Below, piece after piece: positions 35,766 to 45,765 of a stretch of 64,000 nucleotides of DNA. Source of the stretch: Sphingobium sp. HWE2-09 (GTDB lineage: Bacteria; Pseudomonadota; Alphaproteobacteria; Sphingomonadales; Sphingomonadaceae). Made by a program: the position numbers and the translations under genes. Positions within the stretch are counted from its first letter, which is position 1, and every line of letters begins with the position of its first letter. The notes beneath the pieces were generated by a model, which was not told the origin of the DNA, ran no database searches, and worked only from the letters and a program-made list of their open reading frames with translations. The stretch covers positions 789,501-853,500 of the forward strand of contig NZ_JAYKZX010000001.1 of assembly GCF_035989265.1 (NCBI RefSeq). Direction: 5' to 3'.

Positions 35766-38700
35766 TCATTGTCTCAAGATGGCGGCCAAGTCGGCCTGTC
35801 GAAACGGCTTGACGAGGCGGGGCAGTTCCGGCGCGATGCCATCGACATCGGCATAGCCCGAAACGATGAGCGGGCGCAGGTCAGGGAGTCGGCGCAACGC
35901 CTCCCGGGCCAATTCGGTGCCGTCCTTTCCGGACATGAGATGGTCGGTCACCAGAAGGTCCGGCTTCAACCCTTCATTCAGCAGCAACAGCGCCTCCTCT
36001 GCGGATCGCGCTTCGACCACTTCATACCCAAGGTCGATCAACATGTCGGCGGTGCTTGCCCGAACCACATCCTCGTCATCGACCAGCAGCACCCGTCCAG
36101 CGCCGGTGGAGGAGATGATGTCGCCAGCCCGTTCGATACGCGCGACATCGTCCTGTGTCGTTGGGAGCCAAAGTACCACAGTCGTGCCCAGGCCCGGCCG
36201 ACTGTCGATCGTCAACGCGCCGCCAAGCTGCGCCGCCAGACCATGCACCATCGACAGGCCAAGGCCGGTCCCCTTTCCGATGCCCTTGGTGGAAAAGAAG
36301 GGTTCGATCGCCCGCGTAAGGGTCTCCGCATCCATCCCGGTTCCGGTGTCCGACACGGATAGGCAAATATACTGGCCGGGCGAAAGACCAATTCTATGTC
36401 CCTTGGCGACGTCCTGGACATGGGCGGTGATGCTGAGGCGACCGCCAGTCGGCATCGCATCGCGTGCGTTTACGCTTAGATTCAACAAGGCCATTTCGAG
36501 CTGGTTCTGATCCGCCAGGGCGGCTGGCAGATTATTCCCCACATCGACGACCAGCTTGGTCTGCGGGCCTGATGTGCTGCCGATCAGTTCGGCCATGCCC
36601 GACACCAGTCCGGCGATGTCGATCGGCCGTGTTTGCAGTGGTTGGCGACGCGCAAACGCCAGCAGCCTTTGCACCAATGTGGTCGCGCGTTCGGCGGATT
36701 GCAGAGCGCCTGCGATCAGGCGCTGCTCGCGCTCGTTTCCGACGCCCTTGCGCTGCAGCATGTCCAGGCTGCCGACGATCGGCGTCAGCAGATTGTTGAA
36801 ATCATGCGCCACGCCGCCGGTCAGGCTGCCCATGGCCTCCATCTTCTGGCTCTGGCGCAAGGCTTCCTGCGCGCTCGCCAATTCCTGCTCGGCGCGCAAG
36901 CGATCAGAAATGTCGGTCGCCAAGTGAAAGGCGCCGACGACATGGCCCGCTTCATTCCTGAGCGGCGTATAATAGATTTCCCAAAAGGGTTGCCCATATT
37001 CCGGACGCCCGAACGTCTCGACCACCGTAAAGGCTTCACCTGCAAGCGCGCGCTTCATCTGCTGCCGCATCGCGGCGCTTTGTTCGGGGACGAACAGATC
37101 GGGGAATATATCACCCAACCGGGTGTCAAACCCGTTCACCCGGCGAAATTCATCATTATGCGCCTTGTTGAAAGCGATCAGTCTATAATCCTGGTCGAAA
37201 GCGCAGATCGGAAATGTGCTTGCCTCGATGATGTCGTGATAGAGCCGAATTTCCGCGGTGCGTTCAACAACCTGCCGCTCCAGTGTTTCATTGAGTTGCC
37301 GTAGCTTGTCCTCGACCGCCTTGCGTGCGCTGATATCATTAAAGAGTATCGCGACGCGATTTTGTCCCGGCGCGCCGGTCGGAAATGCGTGAACGTCGAA
37401 CCAACGCCCCATGGCTTGCGACCCGTTTTCGAAGCGGACGGCTTCGCCGCTGGCGGCCACTTTGCCGTAAAGTTCGAACCAATGCTGCTCCAGGTCGGGC
37501 ACCAGAATACTGGCCCAACGTCCTACGGCGTTGACCAGGCCTGTCTGTCGTTCGAAGGCAGGATTGCTCTCTACGAACCGGTAATCGACCGGACGATCCT
37601 GGTCGAACTTCATTTCTACGACGCAGAAGCCCACGTCCACCGCTTCGAACAGGGTACGGTATCGCGCTTCGCTTTCCCGTAGTCGCGCCTCCGCACCGAC
37701 GCGCTGCACATGCGACCAGCAGCGATCGACCCCGGCCTCGACAAGGGCGACCTCCTCATCGCGCCATGCGCGCGCGCGATCCTGGTGGACAGCCATCATC
37801 GCGACGAGCCGTCCGTCCTTGACGAGGGGGCAGCAGATGATGGCCTCAATCCCGATCGATCGGAACATGTCTCGCCCATCGGCCGGCGCCATTTCCCGCG
37901 CGACATCGGATATGACCAATGTCCGGCCGCTACGCATGTCCGCGGCCGCGCGCGACCCGAACAGATCGAGGCTGTATGTGCCCGCTGAACTCAATGTGCC
38001 GGGCGCGACGAAATCGTCACGGATGAAAAATCGGTCGTTGTCCGCATCCACATCGGCATAGGCGCAGCGTGACGCCTGCAGGGTGGTCGCGAGCAGTCTG
38101 GCCGCTGCGAGCATGGCGTCGGGCGCATCGGTCGCTGCCCGCAGCGCTTCGTCCAGTTCGCCCAAAAACCGCAATCTGGCTTCGCTGGCACGCAGCGCTT
38201 CCTCCGCCCGCTTGCGTTCGGTAATGTCGATCGCGGTGCCGATCATGCGGACGCACATGTCACTTTGGTCAAAAACGCCGCGGCCTTTGGCGGCGACCCA
38301 GCGGACCGTTCCGTCCTTGTTGCCGACCGTGCGATATTCGACATCGTAAAGCGCGCGCTGTTTGGGATCGCACGCGGCGTGATAAGCGGTTACGGTCTTG
38401 TCCCGATCATCGGGATGAATGCCTTCATAATAATCCTGCAGTGAAACCGGCGCATCGCCAGCGATGCCGAACATGGCTTTGACGATGGGCGGCCAGATCA
38501 TGATGTCATGGATCACGTCCACGTCCCAAAACCCGACCTCTGCGGCGTCCGTGGCCAGGCGCAGGCGTTCTTCGCTGATCGCCAGCGCCTGGCGGCTCTG
38601 CTGTCGTTCCGTCAGGTCGAGCATCGCGCCGATCATGCGTGTCGCCCGGTCGTCCTTGTCCCGGATGATATGACCGCGATCCAGAACGGACGCATAGCTG

Positions 38701-39578
38701 CCGTCACCGCGCAAAAAGCGATATTCGTCCTGCCAACTGCGCGCATCGCCATCGATCGCGGCGTGGATGCTGCGATCGATCCGGTCCCGATCATCGGCAT
38801 GGATATGGGCCAGCCACCAGTCGCCGGTCGTCCCGATGTCGCCGGGCGCAAAGCCGTAGCTTTCCTGAAGCGCGCCGTTCCAGATGACATTATTGGTCGC
38901 AAAGTCCCAGTCCCAGACCGCATCGTTCGTCGCACGGGCTGCGAGCGTATATCGTTCTTCGATCGCTTCGAGCGCGCGAACCGCGGCGCTGCGGTCGGCA
39001 ACGACCTGCGCCAATTCCGCCGCGCGGCGGGCCTGCTCGGCCAGCGCCTTGCGCAGTTCGAGTTGCGTCATCACCTGTCGCGCTAGGACTTCAAGCAGGT
39101 GGCGCTGTTGCTGAGTGATGCCTTGCGGACGGGCCTTCCGGTCCAGAACGCACAGGGTGCCGATCGGCAGACCGTCCGCGTTTTTCAACAGGGCGCCCGC
39201 GTAGAAGCGCAAACCGCCATCGACTGTGACAAGCGGATTGCAGGCAAACCGGTCGTCCTGGGTCATGTCCGGAACGACAAGAAACGCGTTCTGCAATATT
39301 GCGTGGGCGCAGACCGACACATCAAGCGGCAAGGAGCGGGTTCCGATGCCCACTTCGGCCTTGAACCATTGACGATCATGCGACACCAGATTGACCACGG
39401 CGATGGGAGCAGCGAAGGCCTCCGCGGCAAGCTGCGCTATCTCGTCGAAATCCGGTTCGACCGGCGTGTCGAGAATGGCATAGCTTTCCAGCGCCGCCAC
39501 ACGCTCCGCTTCCGACCAGCCTGGATATCCAGCTGGATCAAGGCCTTCGGGCGCTGCGCTATCACTGTTGATCGTCAT
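35766..39578 (-). CDS. Hybrid multi-sensor histidine kinase (GAF-PAS-GAF-PAS-HK-REC)
   Basis: A 1270-residue soluble-looking kinase without membrane spans. In order: GAF (about 30-170, PIAVVNLVSHDRQWFKAEVG), PAS/PAC (about 215-330), PAS/PAC (335-460), GAF (470-640), PAS (650-770), PAS/PAC (790-910, FPICAFDQDYRLIAFNKAHN), HisKA with H box GGVAHDFNNLLTPI, HATPase (LGLSMVHGLAAQLGGALTIDS), and a C-terminal receiver with VTDHLMSGKDG. The receiver suggests an internal phosphorelay; no separate output gene is nearby. The ligand cannot be read. A perfect TTGAT-N4-ATCAA box lies 57 bases upstream of the start. Confidence 0.88.
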   Translation of the reverse strand: MTINSDSAAPEGLDPAGYPGWSEAERVAALESYAILDTPVEPDFDEIAQLAAEAFAAPIAVVNLVSHDRQWFKAEVGIGTRSLPLDVSVCAHAILQNAFLVVPDMTQDDRFACNPLVTVDGGLRFYAGALLKNADGLPIGTLCVLDRKARPQGITQQQRHLLEVLARQVMTQLELRKALAEQARRAAELAQVVADRSAAVRALEAIEERYTLAARATNDAVWDWDFATNNVIWNGALQESYGFAPGDIGTTGDWWLAHIHADDRDRIDRSIHAAIDGDARSWQDEYRFLRGDGSYASVLDRGHIIRDKDDRATRMIGAMLDLTERQQSRQALAISEERLRLATDAAEVGFWDVDVIHDIMIWPPIVKAMFGIAGDAPVSLQDYYEGIHPDDRDKTVTAYHAACDPKQRALYDVEYRTVGNKDGTVRWVAAKGRGVFDQSDMCVRMIGTAIDITERKRAEEALRASEARLRFLGELDEALRAATDAPDAMLAAARLLATTLQASRCAYADVDADNDRFFIRDDFVAPGTLSSAGTYSLDLFGSRAAADMRSGRTLVISDVAREMAPADGRDMFRSIGIEAIICCPLVKDGRLVAMMAVHQDRARAWRDEEVALVEAGVDRCWSHVQRVGAEARLRESEARYRTLFEAVDVGFCVVEMKFDQDRPVDYRFVESNPAFERQTGLVNAVGRWASILVPDLEQHWFELYGKVAASGEAVRFENGSQAMGRWFDVHAFPTGAPGQNRVAILFNDISARKAVEDKLRQLNETLERQVVERTAEIRLYHDIIEASTFPICAFDQDYRLIAFNKAHNDEFRRVNGFDTRLGDIFPDLFVPEQSAAMRQQMKRALAGEAFTVVETFGRPEYGQPFWEIYYTPLRNEAGHVVGAFHLATDISDRLRAEQELASAQEALRQSQKMEAMGSLTGGVAHDFNNLLTPIVGSLDMLQRKGVGNEREQRLIAGALQSAERATTLVQRLLAFARRQPLQTRPIDIAGLVSGMAELIGSTSGPQTKLVVDVGNNLPAALADQNQLEMALLNLSVNARDAMPTGGRLSITAHVQDVAKGHRIGLSPGQYICLSVSDTGTGMDAETLTRAIEPFFSTKGIGKGTGLGLSMVHGLAAQLGGALTIDSRPGLGTTVVLWLPTTQDDVARIERAGDIISSTGAGRVLLVDDEDVVRASTADMLIDLGYEVVEARSAEEALLLLNEGLKPDLLVTDHLMSGKDGTELAREALRRLPDLRPLIVSGYADVDGIAPELPRLVKPFRQADLAAILRQ

Positions 39579-39634
39579 GGGTTTCCGCTAGCATTTCTCC
39601 GGCTGTCAAACACCCGTATTCTGCCGATATCAGC

Positions 39635-39648
39635 TTGATTTGCATCAA
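39635..39648. promoter_or_regulatory. FNR/FixK-type box upstream of hybrid kinase
   Basis: TTGATTTGCATCAA is an exact match to the FNR/Anr/FixK consensus TTGATNNNNATCAA. It is centred about 63 bases before the ATG of the minus-strand kinase gene and 77 bases from the stop of the LysR gene. Oxygen-dependent control of the kinase is the inference. Confidence 0.7.
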
Positions 39649-39724
39649 GAAGGCCGATGCCCCAGACGGCGTGATCTTCTTGCTCTTACAAAGCCGGGCG
39701 CCGTCATGCATGGTTGCGTGACCT

Positions 39725-40609
39725 CTAACGTAGCATTGCACCACCAATGGCGGCTGCTTTGATGGCAGAGGCATAACGCTGTAGGCACTGGCTATCCGCA
39801 CTGCGGCTCGCCGAAGCGGGGGCGGTTATCAGGCCGATGCGGCGTCGTTGATCGAAGCCGGACAGGTTCGGCATGGCAACTCCCGGCTGCGCGAAGCAAC
39901 GCGGCATGACGGTTATGCCAAGGCCCGCGCGCACCAGCGCTACGGACCGGTCGTCATTGGTCGTGCGCGCGGCAAAGAAGGGCCGGATGCCCCGCTGCGT
40001 GAAGAAGCGGCTGACATCGGACAGGGCTTCGCAATTTCTGCGCACGATCATTTGCGCATCCCGGACGTCTTCGGCTTCTACTATTTCGTGATGCGCCAGC
40101 GGGTGTTTGTCCGGCAATGCCAGAGCATAGCCTTCCTCGAACAGCATGTCCTGTTCGCGCGCATCGCTTCCTAAAACACCAATCACGACATCGACACGGC
40201 CGCGCTCCAACCGGGGCAGCAGGTCGCGCATACGGCCTTCCACGACTTCGAGCCGCTCGCCGTCCACGCTGCACGCCTGTTGGGTCGCCGCCTCCATCCA
40301 GGGTGATGGCAACGTGGAGACGATGCCGATGCGGATCAGCTTCACCTTCTGATCGACCGCCATCGCCTGCATGGCTTTGGCAAACTCCGCCTCGATCCGC
40401 CGGGCATGGGGCGCAAAGGTCGCGCCGAAGCTGGTCAGTTCTACGCGGCGATTGGTCCGGTGGAACAGCATATGGCCGACGATCGTCTCCAGCTTCGATA
40501 TGCCGACCGATAGCGTGGGCTGCGACACACGGCATTGCTGGGCCGCCCGCGAGAAATTTCCCAGGTCCATGACGGCCAGGAAATATTGCACCAGATAGCG
40601 CTCGATCAT
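39725..40609 (-). CDS. LysR-family regulator
   Basis: A 294-residue LysR protein. The helix-turn-helix is LGNFSRAAQQCRVSQPTLSVGISKLE and the linker is RTNRRVELTSFGATF; the rest is the two-lobed effector domain (RIGIVSTLPSP, VDVVIGVLG). I use the ATG at 40609 (MIERYLVQYFLAV); an in-frame ATG three codons earlier is possible. It is divergent from the isovaleryl-CoA dehydrogenase operon, with a symmetric ATAGAT-N3-ATCTAT box over its own start region, so it probably regulates that operon and itself. MerR-type LiuR is the usual regulator in proteobacterial leucine operons, so a LysR is a variation. Confidence 0.87.
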   Translation of the reverse strand: MIERYLVQYFLAVMDLGNFSRAAQQCRVSQPTLSVGISKLETIVGHMLFHRTNRRVELTSFGATFAPHARRIEAEFAKAMQAMAVDQKVKLIRIGIVSTLPSPWMEAATQQACSVDGERLEVVEGRMRDLLPRLERGRVDVVIGVLGSDAREQDMLFEEGYALALPDKHPLAHHEIVEAEDVRDAQMIVRRNCEALSDVSRFFTQRGIRPFFAARTTNDDRSVALVRAGLGITVMPRCFAQPGVAMPNLSGFDQRRRIGLITAPASASRSADSQCLQRYASAIKAAAIGGAMLR

Positions 40610-40630
40610 AGATACCATCTATTATATGAT
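40605..40630. promoter_or_regulatory. LysR box between LysR gene and leucine operon
   Basis: ATAGATACCATCTAT (40608-40622) is a perfect 6-3-6 inverted repeat with the T-N11-A form; an outer pair ATCATA (40605) and TATGAT (40625-40630) extends the symmetry. It covers the LysR start codon and lies 75-100 bases before the dehydrogenase start. Confidence 0.65.
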
Positions 40631-40704
40631 TTAGGTCGGGTCAATTTTTCAAGCCCGCCTCGAACTGCTATCATGCCATGATTAAGATAGAATGGGAGAG
40701 GCCA

Positions 40705-41862
40705 GTGACGCCCGATTTCGATTTCGCGCTCGGTGAAAATGCCGACATGATCCGCGACACGACGGCGCGCTTCGCCGCCGACCGGATCGCGCCGCTCGCC
40801 GTCAAGATCGATGCGGAGGACTGGTTCCCGCGTGATGAACTTTGGACCGAAATGGGCGCGCTTGGCCTGCACGGGATCACGGTAGAGGAGGAATGGGGCG
40901 GTCTTGGCCTTGGCTATCTGGAACATGTGCTGGCGTGCGAGGAAGTCAGCCGCGCATCGGCCTCGATCGGCCTCAGCTATGGCGCGCATTCCAATCTCTG
41001 CGTCAATCAGATCCGCCGTTGGGGCAATGACGAGCAGAAGGCCAAATATCTGCCGAAGCTGATTTCGGGCGAACATGTCGGGTCGCTCGCCATGTCGGAG
41101 GCGGGGGCCGGTTCCGATGTCATGTCGATGAAGCTGAGGGCACTGGAAACCGACGGCGGCTATGTCTTGGACGGCACGAAATTCTGGATCACCAATGCGG
41201 CCTATGCGGACACGCTGGTCGTCTATGCCAGGACCGGCGAAGGTAGCAGGGGCGTCACCGCCTTTCTGATCGAAAAGGGGATGCCCGGCTTTTCCATCGG
41301 GCAGAAGATCGACAAGGTTGGGATGCGCGGATCGCCGACGGCCGAACTGGTGTTCGATGGCTGCGAAGTCCCGCGCGACAATATCATGGGGCCGTTGAAC
41401 GGCGGCGCGAAAGTGCTGATGAGCGGTCTGGATTACGAACGCACCGTGCTGGCCGGTATCCAGCTCGGCATCATGCAGGCCTGCCTCGACACCGTCATCC
41501 CCTATGTCCGCGATCGCAAGCAATTTGGCCAACCGATCGGCAGCTTCCAGCTGATGCAGGCGAAGATCGCCGACATGTATGTCGCGCTCAACTCCGCCCG
41601 CGCCTATGTCTATGCGGTGGCGAAAAGCTGCGACGCAGGCAGGACCACGCGGTTCGACGCAGCCGGCGCGATCCTGCTGGCAAGCGAAAATGCGGTCCGC
41701 GTCGCGCTGGAGGCGGTGCAGGCGCTGGGCGGCGCGGGCTATACCAGGGACTGGCCGGTGGAGCGATTCATGCGTGACGCCAAGCTGCTCGACATCGGCG
41801 CTGGCACCAATGAAATCCGCCGCATGTTGATCGGCCGCGAACTGATCGGCGCTTCGCAATGA
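40705..41862 (+). CDS. liuA: Isovaleryl-CoA dehydrogenase
   Basis: A 385-residue acyl-CoA dehydrogenase that oxidises isovaleryl-CoA to 3-methylcrotonyl-CoA with FAD. Family features include [15 protein letters not shown] (substrate/FAD loop), [16 protein letters not shown], the [19 protein letters not shown] region that carries the base in isovaleryl-CoA enzymes, and the C-terminal [23 protein letters not shown] take the GTG at 40705, four bases after GGGAGAGG, rather than the ATG at 40678, which has no ribosome site and places that sequence inside the gene. Next gene overlaps by four bases (ATGA). The identity is reinforced by the following methylcrotonyl-CoA carboxylase genes. Confidence 0.92.
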   Translation: MTPDFDFALGENADMIRDTTARFAADRIAPLAVKIDAEDWFPRDELWTEMGALGLHGITVEEEWGGLGLGYLEHVLACEEVSRASASIGLSYGAHSNLCVNQIRRWGNDEQKAKYLPKLISGEHVGSLAMSEAGAGSDVMSMKLRALETDGGYVLDGTKFWITNAAYADTLVVYARTGEGSRGVTAFLIEKGMPGFSIGQKIDKVGMRGSPTAELVFDGCEVPRDNIMGPLNGGAKVLMSGLDYERTVLAGIQLGIMQACLDTVIPYVRDRKQFGQPIGSFQLMQAKIADMYVALNSARAYVYAVAKSCDAGRTTRFDAAGAILLASENAVRVALEAVQALGGAGYTRDWPVERFMRDAKLLDIGAGTNEIRRMLIGRELIGASQ

Positions 41863-43460
41863 GCGGATCGGTCCTGGACACGGCGCTATCGCCGGACAGC
41901 GAAGCATTTCGCGCCAATGCCGCGCATAATCGCGCACTGGCCGATCGATTGCGCGCGGATGTGGCCGCAGCAGCGCTGGGCGGCGGGGCAGTGGCGCGCG
42001 AACGCCATGTCGGTCGCGGCAAGCTGTTGCCGCGCGACCGGGTCGAAAATCTGCTCGATATCGGCAGTCCGTTCCTGGAAATCGGGCAGCTGGCCGCCAA
42101 CGGCCTCTATGGTGATGAAGTCGCGGGCGGCGGGATCGTCGCGGGTATCGGGCGCGTGGCAGGCCGCCAGGTGATGATCGCTGCCAATGACGCAACGGTA
42201 AAGGGTGGCACCTACTTCCCAATGACGGTGAAGAAGCATTTGCGGGCGCAGGAAATCGCGCTCGAAAATCATCTGCCCTGCATTTATCTGGTCGACAGCG
42301 GCGGCGCCAACCTGCCGCATCAGGCGGAGGTTTTCCCCGACCGCGACCATTTCGGCCGTATCTTCTATAACCAGGCGCAGATGTCGGCACGCGGCATCCC
42401 GCAGATCGCCTGCGTCATGGGCAGCTGCACGGCGGGCGGTGCCTATGTGCCTGCCATGTCGGATGAAACGGTCATCGTCCGCAACCAGGGTACGATCTTC
42501 CTGGCGGGTCCGCCCTTGGTGCAGGCTGCCACGGGCGAAGTCATCAGCGCGGAGGATTTGGGCGGCGGCGATCTGCATGGCCGCAAGTCGGGCGTGGTCG
42601 ATCATGTCGCCGACAGTGACGATCATGCGCTCAGCATCGTGCGCGACATCGTCTCCACCCTTTCGCCGCAGGCCACGCCGCCGGTTAATCTCCAGGAGCC
42701 GATGCCTCCTAAATATGACCCGGCCGAACTCTACGGCATCATCCCTCAGGATGTCCGCGCGCCCTATGACGTGCGCGAAGTGATCGCCCGCATCGTCGAC
42801 GGCAGCGCCTTTCATGAGTTCAAGGCGCTCTACGGCACGACCCTGGTCTGCGGTTTCGCCCATATCTGGGGGATGCCGGTCGCAATCCTCGCCAATAATG
42901 GCGTCCTGTTCAGCGAAAGCGCGGTCAAGGGCGCCCATTTCATCGAACTGGCCTGCCAGCGGCGCATTCCCCTGCTGTTCCTCCAGAATATCTCCGGATT
43001 CATGGTCGGGGGCAAATATGAAGCGGAAGGGATCGCCAAACATGGCGCCAAGCTCGTCACTGCGGTCGCCACGGCGCAGGTGCCCAAGATCACCGTGCTG
43101 ATCGGCGGCAGCTTTGGCGCGGGCAATTATGGCATGTGCGGCCGTGCCTATCAGCCGCGCTTCCTTTTCAGCTGGCCCAACAGCCGGATTTCGGTGATGG
43201 GCGGAGAACAGGCCGCATCGGTGCTGTCGACCGTCCATCGCGACGCGAAAAGCTGGAGCGCAGAGCAGGCCGAAGCCTTCAAAGCACCCATACGCGAGAA
43301 ATATGAGCAGGAGGGTAATCCCTGGTATGCCACGGCGCGGCTATGGGACGATGGTATCATCGACCCGGCCCAGACCCGCGACGTGCTCGGCCTCGCCTTC
43401 GCGGCTGCCCTTAACGCTCCCATTCCCGAACGCCCGTCGTTCGGGCTGTTCCGGATGTGA
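41859..43460 (+). CDS. liuB: Methylcrotonyl-CoA carboxylase, carboxyltransferase subunit
   Basis: A 533-residue biotin-dependent carboxyltransferase. It moves CO2 from carboxybiotin to 3-methylcrotonyl-CoA to give 3-methylglutaconyl-CoA. The crotonase-type oxyanion regions [29 protein letters not shown] (in parts) and [20 protein letters not shown], and the signature [15 protein letters not shown], are those of MCC beta chains, including the GRIFYNQA stretch that separates MCC from propionyl-CoA carboxylase. Length matches. Starts inside the stop codon of liuA and ends with GTGA shared with liuD, so the operon is translationally coupled. Confidence 0.94.
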   Translation: MSGSVLDTALSPDSEAFRANAAHNRALADRLRADVAAAALGGGAVARERHVGRGKLLPRDRVENLLDIGSPFLEIGQLAANGLYGDEVAGGGIVAGIGRVAGRQVMIAANDATVKGGTYFPMTVKKHLRAQEIALENHLPCIYLVDSGGANLPHQAEVFPDRDHFGRIFYNQAQMSARGIPQIACVMGSCTAGGAYVPAMSDETVIVRNQGTIFLAGPPLVQAATGEVISAEDLGGGDLHGRKSGVVDHVADSDDHALSIVRDIVSTLSPQATPPVNLQEPMPPKYDPAELYGIIPQDVRAPYDVREVIARIVDGSAFHEFKALYGTTLVCGFAHIWGMPVAILANNGVLFSESAVKGAHFIELACQRRIPLLFLQNISGFMVGGKYEAEGIAKHGAKLVTAVATAQVPKITVLIGGSFGAGNYGMCGRAYQPRFLFSWPNSRISVMGGEQAASVLSTVHRDAKSWSAEQAEAFKAPIREKYEQEGNPWYATARLWDDGIIDPAQTRDVLGLAFAAALNAPIPERPSFGLFRM

Positions 43461-43465
43461 CGCGC

Positions 43466-45316
43466 ATGATCCAGGCCCTTCTCATCGCCAATCGCGGCGA
43501 AATCGCCTGCCGCGTCATCCGGACCGCGCGTCGTCTGGGCATCCGCACCATCGCGGTCTATTCCGATGCGGATGCGCATGCGCTGCATGTCGCGCTCGCT
43601 GATGAGGCCGTGCATATCGGCGCTGCGCCGGTGCGCGAAAGCTATTTGCTGGGTGACCGGATTATCGCTGCGGCGCAGGAAACCGGGGCGGAGGCGATCC
43701 ATCCGGGCTATGGCTTCCTGTCGGAAAATGCCGACTTCGCGCAGGCGGTCCTTAACGCTGGCATCATCTGGGTCGGCCCCGATCCCGCCAGCATCACCGC
43801 CATGGGCCTGAAGGACGCGGCCAAGGCGCTGATGGCCGATGCAGGCGTGCCGGTCACGCCGGGCTATATGGGCGAAAATCAGGACGCGGATCATCTGGCG
43901 CAGCAGGCGGCGGCGATCGGCTATCCCGTCCTGATCAAGGCGGTGGCCGGTGGCGGTGGCAAGGGGATGCGACTGGTCGATCAGCCATCCGATTTCGCCG
44001 ACGCGCTGCTTTCCTGCCAGCGTGAGGCGTCGTCGTCGTTCGGCAATGCCCATGTGCTGATCGAAAAATATATTCAGCGCCCCCGCCATATCGAAGTGCA
44101 GATATTCGGCGACCGCCACGCTAATATCGTCCATCTGTTCGAACGCGACTGTTCGCTCCAGCGCCGCCATCAAAAAGTGATCGAAGAAGCGCCCGCACCC
44201 GGCATGGATGCGCAAACGCGCGAGGCATTGTGCGCCGCCGCCGTCCGCGCCGCCAAGGCGGTCGACTATGTCGGCGCAGGCACGATCGAGTTCATCGCTG
44301 ACGCATCGGAAGGGCTGCGCGCCGATCGCATTTGGTTCATGGAAATGAACACGCGGCTCCAGGTCGAACATCCGGTGACCGAAGCGATCACCGGCCAGGA
44401 TCTGGTCGAATGGCAGCTACGCGTGGCATCGGGCGAGCCGCTTCCCTGCAAACAGGACGAACTCGCCATCTCCGGCTGGGCGATGGAAGCGCGCCTCTAT
44501 GCCGAAGATCCTGCCAAGGGCTTTCTGCCGTCGATCGGACGGCTCGACGCCTTCGATCTGGGCGACAGCGTGCGCGTGGATACCGGCGTTGCTGAGGGCG
44601 CGACCATCTCGCCCTATTATGATCCGATGATCGCAAAGCTGATCGCCCATGGCGACACGCGCGACGCGGCGCGCATCGCGCTGGCCGCGGCGCTGGACCG
44701 GTCGGTGGTCTGGCCGTTGCGCACCAATGCCGGTTTCCTAGTCAAGGCGCTGGCCCATCCCGATTTCGCGGCGGGTGACGTCGATACTGGTCTGATCGCG
44801 CGAGCAGGGGAGGCGCTGATGCCTGCCACCTTGCCAAGCGAAGCCGCATTGACCCGCGCCAGCGCCAGTATCAGTGGTACGGGCGCGCTGGCGGGCTTTC
44901 GTCTCAACGGCGCACGAAGGCGCACCGGTCACGTCCTGGTTGATGGTCAACCCGTCGATGTCATGGTCGGCAAGGGCGGCAGGACGCTGGCCGAACCACC
45001 CCAGGCGCAGCGCCTGGTCACGGAACATGGCCGTAGCTGGCAGGTGACGGCCTGGCGTGCGGCACCGGCCGGGGCTGCTGCGGCGGGCGACGGCGCGATC
45101 CTGGCGCCCATGCCCGGCCGCATCATCGCGGTGGCAGTGACAAAGGGCGACAAGGTGACAAAGGGCCAGAAACTCGTCACCCTGGAAGCCATGAAGATGG
45201 AACATGGGCTGACCGCCCCCTTCGATGGCATGGTGGAAGACATGCCGCACGCGCAGGGCGCTCAGGTGCAAGAGGGGACGTTGCTGGTCCGGATCGTGGC
45301 GGAGGAAGAGGCATGA
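43466..45316 (+). CDS. liuD: Methylcrotonyl-CoA carboxylase, biotin carboxylase/biotin carrier subunit
   Basis: A 616-residue alpha chain. N-terminal biotin carboxylase domain (ALLIANRGEIACRVIRTAR; ATP-grasp loop AVAGGGGKGMRLV; active-site EMNTRLQVEHPVTE), the BT middle domain, and a C-terminal biotinyl domain with LEAMKMEHGL, whose Lys carries biotin, and MPGRIIAVAVTKGDKV. It carboxylates biotin with ATP and bicarbonate for the liuB partner. I prefer the ATG at 43466; a GTG at 43457 overlaps the liuB stop (GTGA) and would add three residues. The MaoC-type gene overlaps its end by four bases. Confidence 0.94.
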   Translation: MIQALLIANRGEIACRVIRTARRLGIRTIAVYSDADAHALHVALADEAVHIGAAPVRESYLLGDRIIAAAQETGAEAIHPGYGFLSENADFAQAVLNAGIIWVGPDPASITAMGLKDAAKALMADAGVPVTPGYMGENQDADHLAQQAAAIGYPVLIKAVAGGGGKGMRLVDQPSDFADALLSCQREASSSFGNAHVLIEKYIQRPRHIEVQIFGDRHANIVHLFERDCSLQRRHQKVIEEAPAPGMDAQTREALCAAAVRAAKAVDYVGAGTIEFIADASEGLRADRIWFMEMNTRLQVEHPVTEAITGQDLVEWQLRVASGEPLPCKQDELAISGWAMEARLYAEDPAKGFLPSIGRLDAFDLGDSVRVDTGVAEGATISPYYDPMIAKLIAHGDTRDAARIALAAALDRSVVWPLRTNAGFLVKALAHPDFAAGDVDTGLIARAGEALMPATLPSEAALTRASASISGTGALAGFRLNGARRRTGHVLVDGQPVDVMVGKGGRTLAEPPQAQRLVTEHGRSWQVTAWRAAPAGAAAAGDGAILAPMPGRIIAVAVTKGDKVTKGQKLVTLEAMKMEHGLTAPFDGMVEDMPHAQGAQVQEGTLLVRIVAEEEA

Positions 45317-45765
45317 GCGGGCGCTATTATGACGAATGGCAGGTCGGCGACCGCGTCACGCACCCGATCCGCCGAACCGTCACCGAGACGGACAATCTTC
45401 TCTTCTCTTGCATGACCCATAATCCGCAGCCCCTGCATATCGACCGGCAAGCGGCGGAGGCCAGCGAGTTCGGCCAGATCCTCGTCAACGGCACCTTCAC
45501 CTTTTCGTTGATGATCGGCCTGTCGGTCGGGGAAACGACCTTGGGCACGCTGGTCGCCAATCTGGGCTATGACAAGCTGGTCATGCCCAAGCCGGTCTTC
45601 ATCGGCGACACGATGCATGCGACCAGCGAAGTGATGGAACTGCGCGAGAGCCGATCGCGCCCGACCGCCGGTCTCGTCACGTTCCGCCATGAACTCATCA
45701 ACCAGCGGGATGAGATCGTCTGCCAATGCCTGCGCACCGCGCTGCTGCAGCGCAAGCCGATATGA
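45313..45765 (+). CDS. MaoC-type hydratase, probable methylglutaconyl-CoA hydratase
   Basis: A 150-residue single hot-dog MaoC-domain protein. The hydratase-2 motif appears as TDNLLFSCMTHNPQPLHID, with the Asp/His dyad (here the first position varied to Asn-Pro-His) and the following ILVNGTFTFSLMIGLSVGETT. It sits where most leucine operons carry a crotonase-type methylglutaconyl-CoA hydratase (LiuC), so it likely hydrates 3-methylglutaconyl-CoA, giving the (R)-HMG-CoA enantiomer as proposed for the mycobacterial Rv2499c. Start and stop overlap both neighbours by four bases (ATGA), which leaves little doubt that it belongs to this pathway. Confidence 0.85.
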   Translation: MSGRYYDEWQVGDRVTHPIRRTVTETDNLLFSCMTHNPQPLHIDRQAAEASEFGQILVNGTFTFSLMIGLSVGETTLGTLVANLGYDKLVMPKPVFIGDTMHATSEVMELRESRSRPTAGLVTFRHELINQRDEIVCQCLRTALLQRKPI

